The notes: generated by a model from the letters alone, not told the origin. A DNA stretch of 64,000 bases from Clostridium sp. C8-1-8 (GCF_009928445.1 NZ_JAABNO010000011.1:113333-177332); one strand, 5' to 3'; shown: positions 9,081-18,299, counted from the stretch's first letter. Program-made: numbers and translations.

Positions 9081-9346
9081 GTCGTGCTAGACGGGGAGTT
9101 AGCGGTGCCCTGTACCTGCAATCCGCTATAGCAGGGTTTAATTCCTCATCGAGGCCTTAATCTGTGAGGCCTGCCCCATGTAAGTGGTGTTGATGGCTGG
9201 GTCCCACGCAACGGCAGCCCGTGAACCTCGTCAGGTCCGGAAGGAAGCAGCGATAAGCGGTTCCTGTCGTGTGCCGTGGAGCAGCCTGGCCTGAGCTAAC
9301 TGCATGGGTAACGCTCATAGATTATTGTCGACATGAGGTGCACGAC
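9081..9346 (+). ncRNA. ffs: Signal recognition particle RNA, large Firmicute type (scRNA)
   Basis: About 266 nt. The ends pair (GTCGTGC at 9081 with GCACGAC ending 9346). The universal domain IV core is present at 9230-9251 (GTCAGGTCCGG then AAGGAAGCAGC). A 5' Alu-like domain, with the loop region around 9096-9190, makes this the large Bacillus/Clostridium form. It binds Ffh and targets ribosomes making membrane and secreted proteins. Transcribed with or just after tRNA-Ser. Confidence 0.95.
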
Positions 9347-9362
9347 TTTTAAGTTGAATTAT

Positions 9363-9396
9363 AAAGCCTTTCAGTTATATACTGAAAGGCTTTTTT
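9363..9396 (+). terminator. Intrinsic terminator of the SRP RNA gene
   Basis: A 13-bp stem (9363-9375 with 9381-9393), 5-nt loop, ending in a T run to 9396. It may also serve the minus-strand exporter genes that end at 9425. Confidence 0.88.
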
Positions 9397-9424
9397 ACTA
9401 TCTATGAAAGTATAAAGTTTTTTG

Positions 9425-10552
9425 TTAGTCCAATTTTTTTCTAAAGCGAACTATGCTAAGGATTAATAATAATAAACCAAGTATAAATAATAAACTTACA
9501 TCTTGGATTAGATATCTTAAATCTAATCCTTTTAGAGCTATTCCCCTTATTATATTTAAGAAGTAGGTTAGAGGGATTATATTGCCTAGATACTGTATTA
9601 TCTTAGGCATGGCTTCTCTTGGAAATACAAAACCTGACAGCAATACACTTGGCAGTAATGCAACAAAGGCCATTTGCATCGCTTGAAGTTGAGTTTTAGC
9701 TATTGTAGATATTAATATACCTATAGCTAATGCGCAAACTACGAACCCAGAGCCTAAAAATATTAATAGAGGTATACTTCCTGATATAGGTATATTGAAC
9801 CAGTATATACCTAGAACTAATGAGTATATAAAATCTGCGAATCCAATAACAATATAAGGTACAAGCTTTCCGAGTATTATCTCAGGTGACTTTAGAGGTG
9901 AGACTATAAGTTGCTCTAAGGTGCCGCGTTCCTTCTCTCTAACTAAAGCAAAAGCAGTCAATATTATGGTTATATTTTGCATAATAAGTCCTATAAGACC
10001 TGGAATTGTATAATTTTGATTTCTTAGAGTTGGGTTATAGAGTACTTTAGTTCTTATATCTATTGCTGAATTGTTACTTGCATTTATCTTAGAGTTTAGT
10101 TTGTTAAGTATCTTTGAGTTTTGGTTCTGAGCAGCTAGTATACCACTGCTAAAGGCTGTTCTAGCTGTAGTTGGATCTGAGCCATCTACTATGAATTGAA
10201 TAGTAGGCTTATCCTTTTCTGCAATTTTTTCAGAATAATCTGGTGGAATGATAAGGGCAGAGTGAGCGGTCCCTTTATCTAAAGAATTTTCAATGGCTTC
10301 AATACTGTGTACTTTTCCAACTACTTTAAAATACGAGGTGTTCTCGAAGCCTTTTATTAATTCACGGCTTTCTGCCGTATTACTTTGATCTAATACAAGC
10401 AATGAGATATCTTCTAGTTCTGTAACTACTGCATATCCAAAGAGTAATATCATAATTAGAGGCATCATTATCGCTATTGCAAAGCTAGCCTTATCTCTTT
10501 TTATCTGAATAAATTCTTTTTTTACTATTGACATAAACCTCTGCATATTCAT
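9425..10552 (-). CDS. ABC-2 type transporter permease (YbhS/YhhJ-like)
   Basis: 375 aa with the ABC-2 export permease pattern. One helix near the N-terminus (about 25-43, following KKEFIQIKRDKASF) is followed by a large extracytoplasmic domain to about 185, then five helices. FVFPREAMP lies in the characteristic late loop. Lies 2 nt after the ATPase gene in the order TetR regulator, HlyD-like adaptor, ATPase, permease. It resembles the E. coli YbhGFSR exporter but with one permease, so it would work as a homodimer. Exports an unknown compound; drugs or lipophilic toxins are the usual guess. Confidence 0.88.
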   Translation of the reverse strand: MNMQRFMSIVKKEFIQIKRDKASFAIAIMMPLIMILLFGYAVVTELEDISLLVLDQSNTAESRELIKGFENTSYFKVVGKVHSIEAIENSLDKGTAHSALIIPPDYSEKIAEKDKPTIQFIVDGSDPTTARTAFSSGILAAQNQNSKILNKLNSKINASNNSAIDIRTKVLYNPTLRNQNYTIPGLIGLIMQNITIILTAFALVREKERGTLEQLIVSPLKSPEIILGKLVPYIVIGFADFIYSLVLGIYWFNIPISGSIPLLIFLGSGFVVCALAIGILISTIAKTQLQAMQMAFVALLPSVLLSGFVFPREAMPKIIQYLGNIIPLTYFLNIIRGIALKGLDLRYLIQDVSLLFILGLLLLILSIVRFRKKLD

Positions 10553-10554
10553 AG

Positions 10555-11340
10555 TTAGGACATCTCCTCACCGGTTAGAAATTTTAAATCTTCAAAGGAC
10601 GACTGAATTTTTTGATTAGTAGATTTTTCTACATATCTTATAAAGACATCTTCTAGATTGGATACCTGTTCTTTTTCGATTAGTTCCGTAGGGGTTCCTA
10701 CTGCTATCAATTTGCTGTTAAATATAAAAGCTATATTATCACAACTTTGCGCTTCATCCATGTAATGTGTTGTTACAAGTATGGTGATTCCTTGTTTAGC
10801 TAATGTAAAGATCATCTGCCAAAATACTCTTCTAGATACAGGGTCTACTCCAGCAGTAGGTTCATCTAAAATTAATATTTTAGGTTTATGAATCAAAGCA
10901 CAACCTAAAGCAAGTCTTTGCTTCCAACCTCCGGAAAGATTTTTTGTTAGAACATTCTCTCGTCCTACTAATCCTGCCATAGCTATAATTCCACCTTTTC
11001 GCTCCTTTCTTTGCTTTGCTGTAAGACCATAAATACCAGCATAAAAATCCAAGTTTTCACTAACTGTTAGGTCTTCATAGAGACTAAACTTTTGAGACAT
11101 ATATCCGATGCTTTGCTTGATTTTAGAAACATTTTTGGTCACATCATAGCCTAGGATTTTAGCAGATCCATCAGTAGGGGTTATAACACCGCACAACATT
11201 CGTATAGTTGTAGACTTACCAGAACCATTTGGGCCTAAAAACCCAAAAATCTTGCCTTTTGGTACAGTGAAGCTTATATTATCAACGGCAGTATAACTGC
11301 CGAATTTCTTTGTTAAACCTTGAACTTCTATAGCATCCAT
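10555..11340 (-). CDS. ABC exporter ATP-binding protein
   Basis: About 261 aa. The ATG at 11340 (MDAIEVQGL) is chosen because GAGGTG sits 6 nt upstream; a GTG at 11349 lies inside that site. Motifs: Walker A GPNGSGKST, Q-loop region MSQKFSLYEDL, signature NLSGGWKQRL (one residue off the usual SGGQ), Walker B ILILDEPTAGVDP, and H-loop TTHYMDEA. The DrrA-like short C-terminal tail ends at the permease gene. It drives the exporter formed with the adjacent permease and adaptor. Confidence 0.92.
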   Translation of the reverse strand: MDAIEVQGLTKKFGSYTAVDNISFTVPKGKIFGFLGPNGSGKSTTIRMLCGVITPTDGSAKILGYDVTKNVSKIKQSIGYMSQKFSLYEDLTVSENLDFYAGIYGLTAKQRKERKGGIIAMAGLVGRENVLTKNLSGGWKQRLALGCALIHKPKILILDEPTAGVDPVSRRVFWQMIFTLAKQGITILVTTHYMDEAQSCDNIAFIFNSKLIAVGTPTELIEKEQVSNLEDVFIRYVEKSTNQKIQSSFEDLKFLTGEEMS

Positions 11341-11351
11341 TAGTATCACCT

Positions 11352-12092
11352 CTATTCTAAGCTTACATCAGCCATAAGACCTGGAACAGCCCCACTATTG
11401 TCTTTAAGCTTTAATTTTACCTCAAATAAGGTCTTTTCCTTATCGTTCTTTGTCTCTACGTTTTTTGGAGTGAATTCTGATTGAGTTGATATATATACAA
11501 CTTGGGCTTTTTCTGTTGCATTATTGATTTTAATAGTTAGAGATTGATTTAGTTTAACCTTTGATCTCTTAGATTCCTCAATATATATCTTTAAATATTT
11601 ACTCTTTATATCACTGATTTTTAAAATATTAGTTCCAGTAGATATTAGATCACCTTTATGAACTAACACATCTGTTACGGTTCCATCTATAGGCGAGGTT
11701 ATGCTAGATTTTGAAACTTGTAGTTTAGCTAAATCTACTGAAGCTTTAGCTTGATCTACAGCGCCTTGAGCCTCATCTTTTATTGATGCTTTAGCATTAC
11801 TAGGTATATCGGATTGTTTAGCTTCAGCTATTTTCAATGCACCTTCTGCCTGAAATTGCTGTATCTCATATACCTTAGAGTCTACTTTGGCAACTTTGTC
11901 ACCAGCTTTAATTGTAGAGCCTTCAGATACATTAAGTTCTGATAGTTTTCCAGAAACCTCTGAAGAAATATTGTAACTTTCACACTCCACTGTTCCAGTG
12001 TATATATTTTCACTGGAATTTTTGACTGAGTTACAACTTACTAGACTTAATGATATTAATAATAATAGAAATGATGTAGTTCTTTTTAACAT
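11352..12092 (-). CDS. HlyD-family membrane fusion/adaptor lipoprotein
   Basis: 246 aa. A lipoprotein signal (SLSLVSC, Cys about 20) anchors it outside the membrane. A biotinyl-lipoyl-like fold is split around a helical hairpin: SGKLSELNVSEGSTIKAGDKVAKV near 50, then an Ala/Lys/Gln-rich coiled coil (about 75-125), then SITSPIDGTVTDVLVHKGD. Such adaptors accompany ABC-2 exporters of the YbhGFSR and MacAB kind. Eleven nt separate it from the ATPase gene and 12 nt from the regulator. Confidence 0.86.
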   Translation of the reverse strand: MLKRTTSFLLLLISLSLVSCNSVKNSSENIYTGTVECESYNISSEVSGKLSELNVSEGSTIKAGDKVAKVDSKVYEIQQFQAEGALKIAEAKQSDIPSNAKASIKDEAQGAVDQAKASVDLAKLQVSKSSITSPIDGTVTDVLVHKGDLISTGTNILKISDIKSKYLKIYIEESKRSKVKLNQSLTIKINNATEKAQVVYISTQSEFTPKNVETKNDKEKTLFEVKLKLKDNSGAVPGLMADVSLE

Positions 12093-12104
12093 GATATAGA
12101 CCTC

Positions 12105-12710
12105 CTATTTTTTACTTAGCCCGTTTAGAAATAAATCGATTATTATATCAACCTGTTCATCGTCGCTAATAGGTACTATGGTTGGGAGTAACTGTCTCTG
12201 AATTATATAAATTCCTAAGGTACCTACTATTCCTCTAGCAGCTATTGTAGGGTTTATATCCCTAAAGATTCCTTTGGATATGCCTGATTTTACAAAATCC
12301 TCTAGCAAGACCTTACCTCTTAATGCCATACTTTCTATAAAGAGATTTCTTAAATCCTCATGGTATTGAAGCTCAGTAAAAACAATTTTAATTAAGTTCC
12401 AGTTTTCATCTATCACATTTAGTCTATCTCTAGCAATGGCTTTTAATGTATCCTTTGGATCTTTGCTCTCGTAATCTTTTAATATTTTTTTTATCCTAGA
12501 GGAGATAAAGGCTTCACCTAAAACCTCAATAAGCCTTTTCATAACACCTCTAAGTAAATCTTTTTTTGTTTTGAAATATCTAAATATGGTCCCTTCAGCA
12601 ACGCCTGCTTCTTTGGCTATTTCACTAGTAGTAGCAGCGCTGAACCCTTTTTCTGAAAATATTTTTATCGCAGATTCGAGTATTAGTTCTTCTTTATTTT
12701 CTCTAACCAT
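12105..12710 (-). CDS. TetR-family transcriptional repressor of the exporter operon
   Basis: 201 aa. The N-terminal TetR HTH is clear: [44 protein letters not shown] (residues about 10-53, given here as the span of the motif). The C-terminal ligand domain is variable. First gene of the exporter operon. A TGAGTGAGTACTCACTTA palindrome lies about 55-70 nt upstream, the likely operator, so autorepression and induction by the exported compound are expected. Confidence 0.9.
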   Translation of the reverse strand: MVRENKEELILESAIKIFSEKGFSAATTSEIAKEAGVAEGTIFRYFKTKKDLLRGVMKRLIEVLGEAFISSRIKKILKDYESKDPKDTLKAIARDRLNVIDENWNLIKIVFTELQYHEDLRNLFIESMALRGKVLLEDFVKSGISKGIFRDINPTIAARGIVGTLGIYIIQRQLLPTIVPISDDEQVDIIIDLFLNGLSKK

Positions 12711-12760
12711 ATTGAAGCTCCTTTATAATTCTTTTACATAAGTTTATGATTACTTTAAAA

Positions 12761-12778
12761 TGAGTGAGTACTCACTTA
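12761..12778. promoter_or_regulatory. Probable TetR operator
   Basis: TGAGTGAGTACTCACTTA holds a perfect 14-bp palindrome (12763-12776) plus an outer T-A pair. The two GTGAGT half sites are typical of TetR-family autorepressors of efflux systems. It lies between the TetR gene and dedA, which are divergent. Confidence 0.7.
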
Positions 12779-12921
12779 CATAATAGACCTAATGGCTATA
12801 TTTGTAAATACCCAAAAGAATAAATTTTACACACAATCATCCCATATTCTTTGATTAAAGTTAAACTTTGTGGCATAATATTTTTAGAATATTTGTTAAA
12901 TGTAGTAGAAGGAGATAATAA

Positions 12922-13548
12922 ATGATAGAATTCATAGTAAATTGGGCTATATACGTTTTAAGTAAGCTCGGTTATTTTGGAGTGTTTTCTTTAATGGCAA
13001 TAGAGAGTGCCTGTATTCCAATACCTAGTGAGGCTATATTACCATTTGGTGGATTTTTAGCATCAAGTGCAAACCCAGGAAATAAATTGAACCTTATGCT
13101 TGTTATTTTGATTGGAACATTGGGAGGAACCTTTGGATCAGTGTGTATGTACTATATCGGAGCAAAAGGTGGAAGACCATTAGTTGAAAAGTATGCAGAG
13201 AAGCTTAGACTTTCAAAGTCTCATTTAGAGATGAGTGATAATTATTTTAATAAATATGGTGAAAAGATAGCATTTTTCTCAAGGCTATTACCTATAATAA
13301 GAACTTTTATATCACTTCCAGCTGGAATAAGTAAAATGGACGTTAAGAAGTTTACTTTTTATACTTTCGTTGGATCCTTAATATGGAGTGTGGTTTTAGG
13401 GTATGCAGGATATGTCATGGGAGAAAATTGGACTAAGATTCGTGAATGGTTGCACATAGCTGATTACTTTGTTGTGGCTGCGGTTTTAGGTTTAATAGTA
13501 TATTGGTATGTAAGAAGAAGAAAAAAGAAAAAAGCCGTTACAGAATAA
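12922..13548 (+). CDS. DedA-family membrane protein
   Basis: 208 aa, ATG after AAGGAGA. It has the family marks: ESACIPIPSEAILPFGG near residue 28 and FFSRLLPIIRTFISLPAG near 118 (the conserved F-x-R-x3-R and AG motif), with about five membrane segments and a Lys/Arg-rich tail. DedA proteins are thought to be proton-coupled lipid carriers (undecaprenyl phosphate or phospholipid scramblase type). Divergent from the exporter operon; single gene. Confidence 0.9.
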   Translation: MIEFIVNWAIYVLSKLGYFGVFSLMAIESACIPIPSEAILPFGGFLASSANPGNKLNLMLVILIGTLGGTFGSVCMYYIGAKGGRPLVEKYAEKLRLSKSHLEMSDNYFNKYGEKIAFFSRLLPIIRTFISLPAGISKMDVKKFTFYTFVGSLIWSVVLGYAGYVMGENWTKIREWLHIADYFVVAAVLGLIVYWYVRRRKKKKAVTE

Positions 13549-13591
13549 AATATATATAATATAAATTACTTATTTGACAGAGGTGATTAAT

Positions 13592-14866
13592 TTGAATTTC
13601 TACGATCCTGGTGCAAAGATAAGGCTTATGAGAAAAAGATTCAATATGAATCAATTGGAATTAGAAGATAGTAATATGACAAGAGCTTTTATAAGTATGA
13701 TGGAAAGCGGTAAAAGAAGAGTAAGTAAAGTAAGCTCGAAAATATTGGCAGAAAAGTTTAATAATAAGGGCAAGGAATCTGGACTGGAATTAAACTTAGA
13801 TGATGAGTATTTTTCTAGAGAACCTCAAGAAGATGCTAGATTTTATTGTGAAAATGAATTGAAGAGAAATAATAAGCATAGTCAGCTTGAAGAGTTAATA
13901 AATATAGCTATAGAGTTTCAACTTGATAATGTAGCTGCAAAGGTATATAGAAAAAGGGCAGATAAATATTTTGATGAGTTGGACTATGCTAATGCATTTA
14001 TTAATTATTCAAACTCTTTAGGTAAATATAAGGAGCTAAAGTCATATGAGGATCAACCTTATATATACACGCAGATGGGACTTTGTAAGTCCAAAAGAAA
14101 TGAGTATGATGATGCAATATTCTATTTTAATCAAGCTATGTACTATGCTAAGGATAAAGGGGAAAGGGCCTATTTCCTTAAGGCAAGTTACAGTTTAGCA
14201 TCTACTTATTTTGATATGCAGAGGTACAACGAGAGCATAGAAATTTTAGACAAGTACATATTAGGACAAGATCTAGAACAGGACTTATTAGTTAATGGAA
14301 AGGTTTTAAAGGCAAATAGCTGTTATAAGCTTGGAAAGAAGAAGGAAGCTGTAAGAGATTACTTTTCAGTAATAGAGCAACTTAAGGAAGATAGTGAGGT
14401 ACTACTAGCATCGCTGTATGGAAACTTGGGTGAATATTATTATGAGATTGAAGAGTTCTATGAAGCTATAAAATATATAAATCTTTCACAGAAGATAAAG
14501 AATAAGGTTGATAAGAAATCACTTCCATATACTCTAAATACTAAAGGAAAGATATTTTACAGACAAGGCTTAGTAGATGAGAGCATAATGATTATGGAGC
14601 TTGGTATGAATATGGCAGAAGAATTCAATAATTTTTCTGTACTTTTTGAAATCTATAAAGAACTTATTCGCATATATGAGGATATAGATGACTTAGATAA
14701 GATTAAAGAAACTTCCTTAAATTTATTGAGTATTTTTAAGACAAACAACATAGAGGAAGGTAAAAAATATATACTCACTAAGCTTGTTCAAGTAGCACTT
14801 AAGAAAAATGATAAGGAAGAAGCTATAAGTCTCTTATCACAACTAGGTGATGCACTTAGTGTTTAA
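13592..14866 (+). CDS. XRE-type HTH protein with tetratricopeptide repeats
   Basis: About 424 aa. The likely start is TTG 13592 (LNFYDPGAK) behind AGAGGTGAT; the frame is open from TTG 13574 but that codon lies before the ribosome site. The first 60 residues form an HTH (IRLMRKRFNMNQLEL, then MTRAFISMMESGKRRVS). The rest is a series of TPR-like helical pairs from about 100 to 420, for example YTQMGLCKSKRNEYDDAIFYF. The layout matches RRNPP-type peptide-sensing regulators (NprR, PlcR), but no cognate small secreted peptide is visible beside it. Its 3' end is followed by a hairpin that overlaps the next gene's ribosome site. Confidence 0.78.
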   Translation: MNFYDPGAKIRLMRKRFNMNQLELEDSNMTRAFISMMESGKRRVSKVSSKILAEKFNNKGKESGLELNLDDEYFSREPQEDARFYCENELKRNNKHSQLEELINIAIEFQLDNVAAKVYRKRADKYFDELDYANAFINYSNSLGKYKELKSYEDQPYIYTQMGLCKSKRNEYDDAIFYFNQAMYYAKDKGERAYFLKASYSLASTYFDMQRYNESIEILDKYILGQDLEQDLLVNGKVLKANSCYKLGKKKEAVRDYFSVIEQLKEDSEVLLASLYGNLGEYYYEIEEFYEAIKYINLSQKIKNKVDKKSLPYTLNTKGKIFYRQGLVDESIMIMELGMNMAEEFNNFSVLFEIYKELIRIYEDIDDLDKIKETSLNLLSIFKTNNIEEGKKYILTKLVQVALKKNDKEEAISLLSQLGDALSV

Positions 14867-14901
14867 ACATGCAGTAATATAAATTTATTAATAGAGATAA
14901 T

Positions 14902-14948
14902 AAAACGCCTTCTCTAGGAGAATACTATTCTACTAAAGGAGGCGTTTT
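14902..14948 (+). promoter_or_regulatory. Terminator-like hairpin holding the sod Shine-Dalgarno
   Basis: AAAACGCCTTCTCTAG (14902-14917) pairs with 14933-14948 over 16 positions with one G-U and one mismatch; inside it AGAAT/ATTCT can extend the stem. The 3' arm contains AAAGGAGG (14935-14942) and ends in TTTTT right before the ATG at 14950. It can end transcription of the upstream regulator gene and also hide the ribosome site of the dismutase gene. Confidence 0.72.
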
Positions 14949-14949
14949 T

Positions 14950-15636
14950 ATGAAGAAATTTATATCACTTGCCATATGTTTAATAGTCTTGGTAACTTCA
15001 AGTGTCAGTGCTCGAGAACCCGATGCTAAAAGGTTTGCAGTTCCACCTCTAAAATATAGTTATAATGCTCTTGAGCCATATATTGATGAGCAGACAATGA
15101 AAGTACATCACGATAAGCATCATGAAGCATATGTAAGTAACCTTAATAAAGCTTTAGATAAGTATCCAGAATTGCAGGGAAAAACAGTGGAGCAATTATT
15201 ATTAAGTATTAATAAAGTTCCCAGTGATATTAGAGAAACTGTTAGAAACAACGCAGGTGGACATTATAATCACACTTTCTTTTGGGATGTAATGTCGCCT
15301 AATAAAGGGGGAAGTCCTAAGGGGAATATAATGAAATCTATTGAACGTGATTTCGGTTCTATGGATAACTTCAAGAAATTATTTAAGCAAACAGCTCTAG
15401 ATAGATTTGGATCAGGTTGGGCTTGGCTTTTAAAAGATAATTCAGGAAAGCTATCTATAATGTCTACAGCTAATCAGGATACCCCAATTCAGTTAGGACT
15501 TAAGCCTATTATAGCTATAGATGTTTGGGAGCATGCATACTACTTAAAATATCAAAATAAAAGAGCTGACTATATTGATGCCTGGTGGAACGTGGTAAAT
15601 TGGGATAGGGCTGAAGAGCTATATAATGAAAAATAA
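14950..15636 (+). CDS. Exported Fe/Mn superoxide dismutase
   Basis: 228 aa. Residues 1-21 form a signal peptide (MKKFISLAICLIVLVTSSVSA). A complete Fe/Mn-SOD follows: [15 protein letters not shown], first ligand His in MKVHHDKHHEAYV, second in NNAGGHYNHTFFW, and the [11 protein letters not shown] motif with the last two ligands. It converts superoxide to peroxide and oxygen, here outside the membrane or in the wall. A second, unsecreted SOD lies at 57386. Translation may be limited by the hairpin over the ribosome site. Whether Fe or Mn is used cannot be told with certainty. Confidence 0.93.
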   Translation: MKKFISLAICLIVLVTSSVSAREPDAKRFAVPPLKYSYNALEPYIDEQTMKVHHDKHHEAYVSNLNKALDKYPELQGKTVEQLLLSINKVPSDIRETVRNNAGGHYNHTFFWDVMSPNKGGSPKGNIMKSIERDFGSMDNFKKLFKQTALDRFGSGWAWLLKDNSGKLSIMSTANQDTPIQLGLKPIIAIDVWEHAYYLKYQNKRADYIDAWWNVVNWDRAEELYNEK

Positions 15637-15704
15637 ACGCCTGTTGCTTGAAGCTGTATTATAATGGTATTACTAAGTTTTCTATAAATGTATAATAAAG
15701 CAGG

Positions 15705-15729
15705 GGTGGAGTAATATACCTACTCCACC
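15705..15729. terminator. Hairpin between the convergent sod and folA genes
   Basis: Perfect 9-bp stem GGTGGAGTA (15705-15713) with TACTCCACC (15721-15729), 7-nt loop. T runs on either strand are poor, so terminator strength is uncertain. Confidence 0.5.
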
Positions 15730-15749
15730 ATTAAATATTGTATTAATAA

Positions 15750-16241
15750 TTATTTTCTAACTAGAGAAATAAACTCGTATGGAATTGTATTTCTTTCATC
15801 TTCAACGCCAATTTCTTGCTCTACAACAGTCCACTCAGAGTAATCAATCTTAGGGAAGTAGGTATCACCATCGAAGTGCTTTTTCACCTTTGTTATATAA
15901 AGTTTGTTTACATAAGGAAGTAGCTGCTTATAGATTTCTCCACCTCCTATAATAAATACCTCTTCTTCTATTTTTGAAAACCTACTAATAATTTCTTCTA
16001 TTGAATTAATAACCTCTACATTAGGATCATCTACAAAAAGGTGCTCATCCTTAGTAATTATGACATGATGTCTATTAGGTAGTACGCCAGGTAATGATTG
16101 AAAAGTTTTTCGTCCAAGCACTACTGTGTGTCCAGAGGTTACCTTCTTAAATCTTTTAAGATCTGCAGGAAGATGCCAGATAAGATCATTATTATTACCT
16201 ATTACTCCATTTTCAGCTATAGCTGCTATTATAGAAAGCAT
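15750..16241 (-). CDS. folA: Dihydrofolate reductase
   Basis: 163 aa of typical bacterial length. [25 protein letters not shown] is the substrate/NADPH entry (residues 1-25), catalytic Asp in NDLIWHLPADLKRFK, NADPH motif GRKTFQSL near 43, and IIGGGEIYKQLLP near 96. Reduces dihydrofolate to tetrahydrofolate. Its start overlaps the stop of thyA (TAATG), so the two are translationally coupled. The pairing makes sense because thymidylate synthase makes dihydrofolate. Confidence 0.97.
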   Translation of the reverse strand: MLSIIAAIAENGVIGNNNDLIWHLPADLKRFKKVTSGHTVVLGRKTFQSLPGVLPNRHHVIITKDEHLFVDDPNVEVINSIEEIISRFSKIEEEVFIIGGGEIYKQLLPYVNKLYITKVKKHFDGDTYFPKIDYSEWTVVEQEIGVEDERNTIPYEFISLVRK

Positions 16242-17032
16242 TATATTGCTACCTCCATATCTATTTTTGAATGGTGTTTATAGTCTATAAGTTTTATATC
16301 ATCAGCTGTAAAGTCATAGAAGTTCTTTATTTCAGGATTTATCCATAGTTTAGGCGCATCAAAAGCAGAAGATTTTCTTGCAATCTGTTCTTTTAAGCCA
16401 TTAACATGATTTTCATAAATATGAGCATTATTTATAACATGAGTAAATAATCCTGGCTTTAATCCTGTAACTTGAGCTACAAGATGGACTAATACTGCAT
16501 ATTGACTAGAATTAAATGGAACACCAAGCCCCATATCTCCACTTCTTTGAACTAGCATGCAATTAAGCTTACCATCAGTTACATCCCACATGGTCAAAAA
16601 GCAGCAAGGATGTAAAGGTCCCCCATCGAGATAAGGAATCTGCCATAGGTTTATCATCATTCTTCTATCCTGAGGGTTTGTTTTTAAAGTCTCAATAAGG
16701 TTATCCATCTGATCAAACTTTTTTACTACCCATCCATAAGAAGTACCTATTGTACCATCTTCCATCATCCACTCATCCCATATATGGACATTGTCCTCTT
16801 GAAGCTTTCTTACATCATTTGAACCATCTTTGAATATCCACAATAGTTCTTTAACTGCAGTTTTAAAGGCTACAAATTTTGTGGTTAAGATAGGAAACTC
16901 CTTTTCTAGATTGAATTGCATTATTTGATGAGGAAGTTTATAGGTTCTTATTCCAGTTCTATTATTATCAAAATAACCATTTTCTAAAATATCCTCTACT
17001 ACAGAAAGATACTTTTTATCATAAATACTCAT
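16241..17032 (-). CDS. thyA: Thymidylate synthase
   Basis: 263 aa, ATG after TAGGAGG. Conserved stretches: DNRTGIRT near 22, the catalytic Cys in [14 protein letters not shown] near 143, [18 protein letters not shown] near 162, and HIYENH near 205. Makes dTMP from dUMP using methylene-tetrahydrofolate. Upstream member of the thyA-folA operon. The classical ThyA is present, so flavin-dependent ThyX is not needed. Confidence 0.97.
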   Translation of the reverse strand: MSIYDKKYLSVVEDILENGYFDNNRTGIRTYKLPHQIMQFNLEKEFPILTTKFVAFKTAVKELLWIFKDGSNDVRKLQEDNVHIWDEWMMEDGTIGTSYGWVVKKFDQMDNLIETLKTNPQDRRMMINLWQIPYLDGGPLHPCCFLTMWDVTDGKLNCMLVQRSGDMGLGVPFNSSQYAVLVHLVAQVTGLKPGLFTHVINNAHIYENHVNGLKEQIARKSSAFDAPKLWINPEIKNFYDFTADDIKLIDYKHHSKIDMEVAI

Positions 17033-17387
17033 ATTTTCCTCCTAGGGTTTACAATTTACTTATCAATTTATGTAAAGTTTTAAGATAGATTATTGAATCT
17101 ATATATTATTTTACTATTTTAATATTAAATTTTAAAACGGTAAAAGTCTTTATAGAATTCAATTATTAACAGTGTATAGGTTTTTAGCTCTAATTAGTAA
17201 GATATATTAACATAATTCATAAATAGCCAGTAAAGTAGTATATACTTTTTCCTTTTATAAACTGCAATTTGTTTAGAGTTAAGGAATTTAAAAATATAAC
17301 AATATAAATTTATAAGAATTTATTGGAAAACAAGTGGTTCAAAGATAAAATAGTAATAAAGATAGGGTATGAAAAGGGGAGAGTTTA
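17033..17387. other. Gene-free divergent spacer
   Basis: AT-rich 355-bp stretch between thyA and the WYL regulator. I see no strong promoter pair, riboswitch or hairpin beyond the ribosome sites at each edge. Confidence 0.5.
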
Positions 17388-18299
17388 TTGAAGCTTGAAA
17401 GATTGATTACAATAATCATGATGCTTATAAATAAAAGAAGAATAACATCAAGGGAATTAGCTGAATTTTTTGAGGTGTCAGTAAGAACTATACAAAGAGA
17501 TATAGACACGATAAATATGGCTGGAATACCAATAGTAGCTTATAAGGGATATGAAGGCGGCTATGAGATATTAGATGGATATAAGATAGACAATAATTTC
17601 GTTACTGAAAAAGAATATAATTTGCTACTAAAGTTGCTTAAGGGTGTAGAAGGTGTCTACGATGACCCAACTATAAAAAATATGTCTGAGAAGTTTAAGG
17701 CTGTTAAGGCTAATGATAATGTGAGTATAGATAAAAGTATTGTGATGGATTTTTCTCATTGGGGTAACTCTTCAAGGATAAAGAAAAAAGTTTCTACAAT
17801 AAAACAGGCTATTGACGATAAAGTTACTGTAGCTTTTAACTACATTGATTTAAATGGTAAAGTTACTAGCAGGGAAGTAGAACCCTATACATTAATATTA
17901 AAAGTTAATACGTGGTACCTATATGGCTTTTGTAGATTAAGAAAAGACTTTAGGCTTTTTAAATTGGCAAGACTTGATAAATTAGAGAAGACTAAGACTT
18001 ACTTTGAAGCTATTGATATAGAAGAGCATAAATTAATAACAGATAAGATAGACAACTATACGGATTTAAAGTTGAGGTTCCACCCATCTTGTATGAATAG
18101 GATAGATGATTATTTCGAAGTGGAGGAAATGAATTTTCAAGAAGACGGCTATATATTAATAAATACAAGTTATCCTGAAGATGAATGGGTTTATAGCATG
18201 TTATTAAGTTTTGGAGATAAAGTTGAAATACTAGAACCTGAACATATAAGAGATATAATTGTAAAACGGGTACAAAATATTTTGAAATTATATTCTTAA
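17388..18299 (+). CDS. YafY-type HTH/WYL transcriptional regulator
   Basis: 303 aa, TTG start at 17388 behind AAGGGGAG. An HTH_11 domain (about 1-55, with SRELAEFFEVSVRTIQRDID) is followed by a WYL domain (about 135-205, with YTLILKVNTWYLYGFCRLR) and a C-terminal WCX domain to 303. WYL proteins sense small ligands or nucleic acid and control nearby genes. The small zinc ribbon gene 170 nt downstream is a possible target. Confidence 0.88.
   Translation: MKLERLITIIMMLINKRRITSRELAEFFEVSVRTIQRDIDTINMAGIPIVAYKGYEGGYEILDGYKIDNNFVTEKEYNLLLKLLKGVEGVYDDPTIKNMSEKFKAVKANDNVSIDKSIVMDFSHWGNSSRIKKKVSTIKQAIDDKVTVAFNYIDLNGKVTSREVEPYTLILKVNTWYLYGFCRLRKDFRLFKLARLDKLEKTKTYFEAIDIEEHKLITDKIDNYTDLKLRFHPSCMNRIDDYFEVEEMNFQEDGYILINTSYPEDEWVYSMLLSFGDKVEILEPEHIRDIIVKRVQNILKLYS

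Noticed and set aside
8949..9131. 60-codon open frame over tRNA-Ser
   Set aside because: It covers the tRNA and the start of SRP RNA; no ribosome site.
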